Assembly: GCF_963576675.1 (NCBI RefSeq)
Contig: NC_088918.1
Span: 59,353,501-59,417,500 of the forward strand
DNA length: 64,000 nt
Source: Euphorbia lathyris
Lineage: Eukaryota > Streptophyta > Magnoliopsida > Malpighiales > Euphorbiaceae
Direction: 5' to 3'
This document shows, piece after piece, positions 56,786 to 64,000 of this stretch. The position numbers were made by a program, and so were the translations under genes. The notes below the pieces were generated by a model. The model worked only from the letters and a program-made list of their open reading frames with translations. It was not told the DNA's origin and made no database searches. Within the stretch, counting starts at the first letter, position 1. Each line of letters opens with the position of its first letter.

Positions 56786-57578
56786 TTTCCATTTGCTTCT
56801 CTCTATAGCTCAAGCCGACTAATTCACGTGCTAAGTCGCTTGACTCAAAAGACATGCAACCACCCAACATGATTGAACCACCAACATCTCTCCCATCACC
56901 ATAGCCATCAATCTCTACACATAATGTGATTTCCTCATTCTCCTCAAAGAGATTAACAAGTCCAAACTCACTCTCCTCTCCCTCAAAATCAATGCCCTCA
57001 CTTCCCTCAAGCATACTAATGAAGTTATGTTCAAGGGGAATTTTATCAAACACATAGGGAGCATCCCTTGCTACATGGGTTTTCTCAATATTAGCACACA
57101 CAAATTCAACCTCCCCCATGTTCTAACATACAAACTTCCCTTCCTCCCCATCCACAAATGAATCTAAATCCTCCTCCACAATTTCATTATCAACAAATTC
57201 ACAAGAAGAATCTAAATCCACTCCAACATCACAAACAACATCACAAACAACATCACAAACATCCAATTTCTTCCTAGCAATAGGACTACACACAACTTCA
57301 ATATGAGAAATTGGAAGTTTAGGATTTACCTCTTCAATATGTAAAGGAGAAAAGATTGGTGATGGATCTTTAGGCGGAACTTCTATGGTTGGTTGGGAAC
57401 CATTTCGATATCCTTGCTTGAGACTCTCCAAAGATGCCGTAAGCTTCCTCATTTGCTCGTTTAGCACCCAAAAATCCTCCCTAGAAGTCGCTTCATACCT
57501 TCTCACGATGGCTTCGAGATTTTCCAATCCCTTGTTGGCGGTTTGTTCGGATGGTAGAGATGAACTTGGTTGATCCAT
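56786..57578 (-). pseudogene. LTR-A internal ORF, N-terminal part
   Basis: Starts MDQPSSSLPSEQ shortly after the PBS. A helical, charged region (LENLEAIVRRYEATSREDF, LNEQMRKLTASLESLKQ) is followed by an acidic, Val/Asp/Cys-rich segment with three near-repeats of CDVVCDV. An in-frame TAG at 57123-57125 breaks it, and the same frame then continues (MGEVEFVCANIE) until LTR-B interrupts it after KQMETI. The reading resumes at 33418. Helix-rich N-termini of this kind occur in plant gag proteins, but I see no CCHC knuckle, so calling it gag-like is an inference. Confidence 0.6.
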
Positions 57579-57611
57579 AGTCGAAAGAAGTCTCTGTTAG
57601 GAAAACGATCG

Positions 57612-57623
57612 GCTCTGATACCA
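57612..57623 (-). other. Primer binding site of LTR-A
   Basis: The minus strand reads TGGTATCAGAGC two bases inside the 5' LTR, complementary to the 3' end of initiator tRNA-Met. It fixes the transcription direction as minus. Confidence 0.85.
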
Positions 57624-57625
57624 AC

Positions 57626-58370
57626 TGATACACATCGGTTTCGGGACGTGTTAGTTTTAATCGTAAACTAACAAAGATGTTTCTTCTCAAGCTAAACTTG
57701 AAGGAGTTAATCCCGGTTTTATGGACTAAATCCATAGGAATAATGAAATCCCTATTGTTGAAGGTGAACAACCTTAACAAAGCTTCTTGACGAAGATGAT
57801 AAATTTGATTGATAAAAAGTTAAGCAACAATTACAAGAAAGAGATGTATTTATACCATCTCAAAACCCTAAAACAAAATTACATAAAGGCTAGCTTACAT
57901 AATTAACTAAAGAGTAAGGTTAGGGGTAAAATGGGGTAATAATAAGGAGGTGGTATAGGTGTAAATATAGGAGTGGTAGAGTTGTAATTAGGGAGTGGCA
58001 AAGGTGTAATTAAGGGGTGGTCTCCCCCTTATCCATAGTATGAAGAACTTGGGGAGGAAGTATTCTTCGGATTGGGCACGCTCCGCGTATCTTCTTTCAC
58101 GCTCTGCGTGAGTGCATCTCTGGACTTGAAGACTCTCGCTGGTGGCCTTCACGCTCTGCGCCCCTGAGAGTACGCCCCGCTTATATGACCTCCTGGAACT
58201 GGTTCTCTCCGAAGGCTCGATCCACGCTCTGCACCCTGGACAACACGCTCCGCGTGGAATGCTCTAGTGACCTCCCTTCCGCGTGGTTTCTTCCTTCCTT
58301 CTTAGCTCCGGACTCACACTCCGCGTGTTCTATCTCACGCTCCGCGTACGAGCGCAAGATGCCCTCATTA
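57626..58370 (-). repeat. 5' LTR of LTR-A
   Basis: On the minus strand it begins (T/A)ATGAGGGCATCTTGCGC and ends CCGATGTGTATCA. The first half (58070-58360) is studded with ACGCTCCGCGT-like words. The same sequence, interrupted, is the 3' LTR at 30070-32522. Confidence 0.85.
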
Positions 58371-58375
58371 AGAAG

Positions 58376-58550
58376 GTAATCGTACAGCTGACGGGTTGGC
58401 GAACTTTGCAAGTCTAGAGTTCTGATGATGGTAGAGGCTTAGTTTTAAGCATAGTTGTTTATTCTTAGGCCTCCCTTCATTGTCTTTTTTTCTCAGTTTT
58501 GCTTTTTCTTTTTCTCGAGCCTTCGGCCTTGTTAAAAAACGAGGATAAAT
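58376..58550 (+). mobile_element. LINE 3'-end fragment in tandem unit 2
   Basis: Same text as 25253-25450 (GCAGCTGACGG in unit 1, ACAGCTGACGG here, then TTGGCGAACTTTGCAAG and the T-rich tail ending CGGCCTTGTTAAAAAACGAGG). It has accumulated small deletions, one of which breaks the remaining RNase H frame. Confidence 0.75.
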
Positions 58551-58860
58551 TTACGAACGAAATTGAAACTGAATTCAAACAAAAGAAAAAGACAGGAATT
58601 TCTTTTTTTTTAGGATGGAAAGATAGGAATTTCTAGTTTGGTATTTATTAACGAGTTGAATGCATGGTGGAGATTGAGTATAAAATAGGAAAATTTACAA
58701 AATTGGATCAAATGGAAGGCTCATTTATATATTTAGACCAATTACCCAATCCATTACATACCTAGACTATTTATTTATAATTTTTCCAAAATACCCTTCA
58801 TATATATATAATACTTAGATATTTCTTACTCTTTCTTCTTTCTCTCTTCCATTTGACTAC

Positions 58861-59068
58861 GCGTTTTTCGCAATTTGCGAAGCCTACAACGATAATACTA
58901 CTTAAGAACATGAAATTTACTTCGCATTTTGCACAATCTACGAAGCCTGCGAATGTAATAGTAATTCGCAGAATGATTTTTTCTTCGCAGTTTTCGCAAA
59001 ATGCGAAGTAAAAGTCATGTTCTTAAATAGTATTATTTTCGCAGGCTTCACAAATTGCGAAAAATACG
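58861..59068. repeat. Long inverted repeat in element C
   Basis: Left arm 58861-58932 and right arm 58996-59068 are reverse complements over about 72 bp with a few mismatches (key words TTCGCAATTTGCGAAGCC, TTAAGAACATGAAATTTAC), around a 63-bp loop that itself holds TTCGCAG words. Confidence 0.85.
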
Positions 59069-59730
59069 AAGTGGTATATAATATTCAAATCATAACAACA
59101 AGAGTGCAACAATAATTCTAACATTAAAATCATAACATTATCAAAATTTACAACAATAATTCAACAACAAGATTGCAACAATAATTACAACATTAAAATC
59201 ATAACATTATCAAAATTTACAAGAAGATTGCAACAATAATTCAAACCCTAAACCTTAAACCCCAGGCATTTGCTAAGAAGTTCAGGAGGAAAAAGAAGTT
59301 CAGAAGCAAAAGGAACTAGAACATTGGAGTGCTTTCAAATTTTATAGAAGCAAAAAAAGTCGGCGGCGTCATACAGAATCAATGGCGGATGATAATGGTG
59401 ATTTTTCATTTCTTTTCAAGAAAGAATCCAAGAAAAATCGGCAGGTTCACATCTTCATCACATTCCAATCACCTCTGATTGTGATTGATGCCTTTGTATT
59501 TAAGATAAACGGATCACTCTGATTGATGCTTTTGTATTCAAGAAATAATGAAAGAAACGCTAGAGAGAGAATCTGCGAAGCAAACGGCACTTGAAAATGA
59601 TGATTTTTACTTCGCAAAATATGTTTGCGTTATATTTTGCGAAGTCTGCGATGCAAACTTCACCTGGAAAATGAATGATTTTGCTTCCCATAAAGAGATT
59701 TTGCGAAGGCTGCGAAGAGAAAAACAAACT

Positions 59731-59788
59731 GGAAAATGATGATTTTGCTTCGCCGAATCGCTTTCTGCGAAGCAAAATCATCATTTCC
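59731..59788. repeat. Short near-perfect hairpin in element C
   Basis: Arms 59731-59753 and 59767-59788 (core AATGATGATTTTGCTTCGC) pair with a single one-base bulge around a 13-nt loop. Related single arms lie at about 59593-59612 and 59664-59690, so the unit was repeated. Confidence 0.85.
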
Positions 59789-60277
59789 AAGTAATTTTCT
59801 ATTCACAGACTTCGTGAAATGTGATGAAAACTCATTTTGCGAAGTACTTTCTAGAAAAAGATGAAGATGAAACGGTAGATACCTATCTTATTTCCGCCTT
59901 TTGCCATTGAAATCGATAATAAACATATGATAAATGTAGAAAAACGTCGAATAACTAGCCATTCGATTCGCACAAGAAGAAAGAAACCAAGAGACGAGCA
60001 TAAAACAGGAAGATGAAGAACCATTCTTCATAAAAACAGGGAGACAAAAAGAGGAAGAAGAGACATGATGATGAAGAAAATGGAGGTGATTTTGAGAAAC
60101 CGATAGAATAGAAGGGAGAAGATGAAAGGTTTAGGGTATTTTGAGAAAGTTATAAATAAAAGTAATGGATTGATACGTAAATTGGATACCCAATTTATAT
60201 TTTGCCCCGGTATAAAATAAAAGCATGAAGGCAACCCTCGTGGGAGTACAGTTAAGTTAGTTAGAAAAGTTGCGCTC

Positions 60278-60285
60278 TATAAAAT
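60278..60285 (+). promoter_or_regulatory. Putative TATA box of the TRM-like gene
   Basis: CTCTATAAAATGCC, lying 70 bp after the right end of element C and before a plausible leader exon. The transcription start cannot be verified. Confidence 0.4.
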
Positions 60286-60309
60286 GCCAGAAGATGAACA
60301 TTCCGTTCC

Positions 60310-61256
60310 TAATTCACAAATCACAACAACTGAGAACATTTTGGAAAAACTATAATTAAAATAAACAAAAATACAAAATCAACATTAAATCCCAATCAAT
60401 CCAGATTGCTTTTGGGTCTGTATTCTTATCCTTGTTTTCTATTTTAATCTGATTCCATCAATTCTTATAGGTGTTCATCTATGCATGCTTTTTCTCTCTT
60501 TCACCAATGGCAAATGCGAATTCTAGGATTTTGTTTTCACATTCGATGATCATCTTTCTCCAGGTAAACATAATTGATTTCTTTGTTGTTTCATCTCCTT
60601 AATTTCCTTCCGGAATATAGAATCTGCTTCATATGAAATTGTTTCTGTCAAGAGTGACTGGATTGGATTTAATTTAAGGGAATAATGAGAAAACCCCTTT
60701 CATCGTTTCGAAAGGAAATGTTCACGCAAGTGGATTTTTCCTATGATTTCTTTTTTTGTTTCAGATTAATCGAAAATGATAACATTTTCTCGCAATTATT
60801 TGCTACTAAATTTGTCGTGGCATTGGAATTTTAGTATCAAAGTATGATTAGGTTATGGGGGTTTCTTAAATTTAACAAGAATGAACTGAATAACGCATGT
60901 AACGTGTTTCAATTCATTCCTCCTTCATAGCCATCTCCACTGCTACCCTCATAACCGGGTTGTTACATTAATTATCTGCGCTTCATTTCCTGATGATTTT
61001 GAGCATTACCCTTACATTGTAAAATCTTCAGTTTGGTGCATTTCATATTAAATTTAAGGCAATCCATGATCATTTGGTGTTAGTTATGATTAGTTTCAAG
61101 TAAAATTCAAGCCCTGAGGTTGTATAATAAATCTATTATTGGAACCTCACCTGGTAAATGCTTCTTTTAAATGGTTTGAAGCAGGTTTTGACATGCTTGT
61201 TGCTGAAATAATTTATGATAAAAGAAAAGGTTTGAAGGAAGACATATTTATAAATT
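60310..61256 (+). other. Probable 5' UTR of the TRM-like gene with a leader intron
   Basis: A donor-like site CTCCAG|GTAAAC at 60562/60563 and an acceptor-like TTTGAAGCAG|GTTTTG at 61184/61185 would remove a 622-bp leader intron, leaving a short second leader segment before the ATG at 61257. A short upstream frame (MANANSRILF at about 60507) lies in the leader. The splicing is inferred only from the signals. Confidence 0.4.
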
Positions 61257-64000
61257 ATGGGGAAGAACTTGCAGAGACTCGACTCTATGGTTCCTATGCA
61301 GAATAGGAACCCAGGATGCATGTGGGGTGTACTTCAAATAGTCAAGTATCATCGTTGGCGGCTCATCAAGAAAAGAAATTCCCAGAAAGGTGTGAATCCT
61401 ACGGGTAAGCCACATTTAACATCTGCCTTTCGTCTAATGTTGTTCTTACAAGGACTTTAATGCATATTTTTTGAGTTATTATAGGGTAGTGCCTGTTTGC
61501 TTCTCCTTTCTGTATCTCATTTTTGCTTTTTCACTCTAAAGTAGAGTAGAAGTGTTTGGTTAGAATTTAAAAACAAGTCGCTATTTCGGAAGGAAAATGT
61601 TGATGTCTACAAGCAATAACAAACAGTATATATAAACTGCTGAACCAAACAGACTGTTAATATTTTATAGTTGTAGCTAGGCATATACAATTCTTTCCAA
61701 TTCCTTTTCCGGGTTTAAAATTTTCTGGATGAAATGGACTGTTAAATGTTTTAACATCAGGACATCATAGGTTATAACTAGAACAATACATTCATCTCTT
61801 CCTCTTTATTTGCAGGAACTGGAAATGAAAGACCTGACTTCAATACACCGCAGCAGTCCGAAAGAATTCCCCTACTTGACAGTAATGAAGATGACTTCTA
61901 TAAGGTCAGATTTCTTATTTCTATCTGTTTTGATTTTTTGAATTTAAGATGCAAATAGTTAGATTTAGCAATGTTTGGTTTCCATAGCATATACTGATAT
62001 ACATATGCAAGTGTTAGTGTACAAAAGGTAGCTGAGTTGAGAATAGTTTCAGAAGGAAAAGATGAAGGACTCTACCCCAGCAAGCAAAGGGTCTGTTAGG
62101 TCCCGGATAAAAGCCCTTATTTCAGATGATCTGCACAAAAAGAAGGCTCAACTTCGGAGAAGCACATCTTACCCTGCACTGTCTCAGCGCTCGGAACCTG
62201 CAGATGAGAATCCCGTTTCAGCTGTAACCGTAAAAAAAAGTATTCCCCTTGATGATCTACACTTAAAAAACAAAGCTCCTACAACAACAAAGAATTTGAA
62301 CTCCTCTGAAGATCCTGATGGAATGCTGACTGATAATAAATTGAGGCATAAACATCCGGACGAGACTACCAAGGAATCCAATGAGAACCGGAATCTTGTT
62401 CCGCGAAATTCAGGAAGAAAGCAAAGTTTAGTCCATACTAGAGAGATGCTTGATGCTTTAGATTTGATCAATACGAATAAAGAATTGCTGTTGAAACTTT
62501 TACAAGACCCTAGTTCACCCTTGGTTCATCAATTCCACAGTGAGCAGGCACTAAGCAGCAGAAGGAAATTTTTGAAGTCTACATCGTTCTGTTCATCGAG
62601 CGTATCCAGCATGAGAGGTTCTAGCCCGATTAAACTCAATCCAGATCAAAAAGGAATTGCATCTGATGCAGTTGAACCCAAATTTGTTCGTCAATGCTCG
62701 ATGCCATCAATAGCTCCTGAGTACAAACGGAGGAATCATGTTGTAATGAACCGTTTCAAGGATCTCAAACATAAGCTAAAATACATGATTAAACAGAACA
62801 ACAACGAGAACCATCGGGTTGCAATGGATGGAATCCTTCACAAGATTCCTCATGGTAAGGAGGTTCCGAAGGACGTGAAAAAAGACATTGTTGATAATGC
62901 AAAGAAACAGGCTATAAGTAAAGATGTGAAAGAGAGTGATAGTCCTCTTCCTTCTCCTTTCAAAAGCGGAAAGCGTTTCAACAGAACATCATCTCTGAAA
63001 GAATCACTAGATAGATATAGTCAATTGTATGAAACTTCTTTCAACAGAGAATCCAAACAGACATCAAAATTAAGAAGTGAAGATGCTACTTCACCTCAAG
63101 TAAACATTTCAAAGACCATCAGACGGATACTTTCCTCGCCTGACCTTAACTACTTATCCTATCATAGTGATGACTCTCCTAATGTATATACAAGTCCAGT
63201 TAGAAAATCTCTAGATACAGATAAAAACACTGAACATTCGGATACAGAAAGTCAACCAAAGGATACAGTTGATGAAGTTATGATTGAGCCAGAAACTAAC
63301 TCCGGCCTAGTTAGTGATGATCCATGCAACTCAGTGACAACAGAAAGTGCATTTCCTGAGAAACAGGATGAAATATTCTCAAGTGAAACTATCACCGAAA
63401 CAGAAGAGCCAGATATCTCCGTAAATGATTCCAAATTTCCAGAGGATATTGGTAGTCCTGTAACCTTATCCGCTGCAGAAGGTATTACTTGTTACTTTAC
63501 GACTAAATTTTATGTCATTCCATGGTCGTGTTGTCCTCACTAACTCTTACATTCTGTTTTTCGAAACAGATTTAAAACCGAGTATAGGCACTGATCTTCC
63601 TGATACCGTTGATTCTTCGAAGGACGAGTTAGCAGAATCTGTTAAGGAAACAACTATAGAACCAGAAACAATAGATGGAAAGATGGAAACTCCAAGAAAG
63701 GATCTTGAATTTGAAGCAGGAGGTAAAGACAAAGCTGAATTCGATTACGTAAGGGACATACTACACTTATCCGGTTTCAGTGGAAGCGAGTCGCTAGGAA
63801 CATGGCATGCAGATGATCAACCATTGGATCCTTCTATGCTAGAAGAAATGGATTCTATAATGTTCAATTCAGAGTTTTTCGGAGATGAAGAAGGTTACCC
63901 TTGTTATAACCTGCTGTTATTTGATCTGATTAATCATGTCTTAATGGAGATATATGCTAAATCATACACCTATTATCCATCACCGTTGTCGTCGCTTTCA
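61257..64000 (+). CDS. TRM-like protein (TON1 recruiting motif; DUF3741/DUF4378), cut by window edge
   Basis: Exons: 61257-61404, 61816-61904, 62053-63481 and 63570 to beyond 64000, all with GT-AG borders and agreeing phases. The N-terminus PGCMWGVLQIVKYHRWR matches the first conserved motif of the TRM/DUF3741 family. The large exon is basic and Ser-rich (RRSTSYPAL, TREMLDALDLINTNKELLLK, VRQCSMPSIAPEYKRRNH, SKTIRRILSSPDLNYLSYHS). The last part, LDPSMLEEMDSIMF and LLFDLINHVLMEIY, begins the DUF4378 domain, whose end lies outside the window. TRM proteins recruit TON1 and PP2A to microtubules and help organise cortical arrays and the division plane. The subgroup is uncertain. No defects seen. 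Confidence 0.88.

Larger units (their letters stand above)
30070..58370 (-). mobile_element. LTR-A: non-autonomous LTR retrotransposon, 3.2 kb without nested insertions
   Basis: Its ends are TGAT...ATCA on the minus strand (TG mutated to TA at the 58370 end), inside a 5-bp duplication AGAAG (30065-30069 and 58371-58375). The two LTRs are about 745 bp each (57626-58370, and 30070-32522 minus a nested LTR). A PBS matching initiator tRNA-Met lies inside the 5' LTR and a purine tract precedes the 3' LTR. The internal region, 57625-56781 plus 33418-32523, is about 1.7 kb. It encodes one hydrophilic acidic ORF and no protease, integrase or RT, so the element needed enzymes from elsewhere. The LTRs differ at many sites, so it is not young. 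Confidence 0.85.
25826..58930 (+). repeat. Tandem duplication, unit 2, split by two insertions
   Basis: Unit 2 sequence is present at 25826-25991, 29656-30069 and 58371-58930. The first gap is a LINE whose target duplication includes CACCTACATAT (25981-25991 and 29656-29666). The second is LTR element A with TSD AGAAG (30065-30069 and 58371-58375). Removing both restores a continuous copy of unit 1, which confirms both insertions. Confidence 0.83.
58688..60209. mobile_element. Element C: MULE-type non-autonomous element, 1.52 kb, 10-bp TSD
   Basis: Flanked by identical GTATAAAATA (58678-58687 and 60210-60219). The ends are imperfect inverted repeats: left GGAAAATTTACAAAATTGG, right reverse-complemented CGGGGCAAAATATAAATTGG. 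Further inside, TATTTATAA...CAAAATACCC is matched in inverse orientation at 60130-60165. The interior is crowded with TTCGCA/TGCGAA words and contains two hairpins. No transposase frame is present; small frames at 59548-59790 follow the repeated words. TSD length and long diverged ends suggest a Mutator-like origin. Confidence 0.78.

Overview
This window is nuclear DNA from a flowering plant, almost certainly a eudicot. It is AT-rich, its genes have GT-AG introns, it contains two recognisable plant genes, and most of it is plant transposable elements. I could not assign a genus. There are no bacterial-style operons, no convincing tRNA or rRNA genes and no CRISPR array.

Two genes look intact. 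On the minus strand at 12943-15515 is a four-exon protein phosphatase 2C of the POLTERGEIST/PLL clade. On the plus strand, from about 60278 to beyond the right edge, is a TON1-recruiting-motif-like (TRM, DUF3741/DUF4378) gene. Two host-type genes are dead: a FAR1/MULE-transposase-related remnant at 1-1335, and an AT-hook (AHL) gene whose exon pieces at 20211-20408 and about 23930-24067 flank a 5'-truncated copia element.

The left third (1.7-18.6 kb) carries several non-autonomous DNA transposons, most delimited by terminal inverted repeats and target-site duplications (TSDs). These are a 1.67-kb hAT-like element, a 1.1-kb element with (TTCAG)n ends plus a solo end, a truncated hAT-like element, a 512-bp MULE-type MITE with a perfect 10-bp TSD, and a 958-bp hAT-type MITE with a perfect 8-bp TSD.

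From 24.7 to 60.2 kb there is one nested stack that TSDs allow to be unpacked. A 1.12-kb segment was tandemly duplicated, with one breakpoint inside a MULE-type element (58688-60209 in full). The second unit was then split by a 5'-truncated LINE (25992-29655) and by a 3.2-kb non-autonomous LTR retrotransposon (LTR-A, minus strand, ends at 30070 and 58370, TSD AGAAG). One LTR of LTR-A holds a 1.7-kb solo LTR (30364-32065, TSD TAAGG). Its internal region holds a 2.3-kb solo LTR (LTR-B, 33424-56780, TSD TATCG). LTR-B in turn received two separate insertions of one SIRE/Maximus-lineage copia family: copia-1 (34521-46216, TSD CTACT, nearly identical LTRs, gag, pol and envelope-like ORFs with several breaks) and copia-2 (46880-56227, TSD ATACC, older, with a 1.9-kb gag-pol deletion).

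Many of these elements carry their own short word repeated many times: TTCAG, CGGTTAACC, TTCGCA, ACGCTCCGCGT, CTGCTCGCCGAGCAG or GCTGA[G/C]. This is the most striking structure that gene content does not explain. All boundaries and identities were read by eye; no alignment or database search was run.
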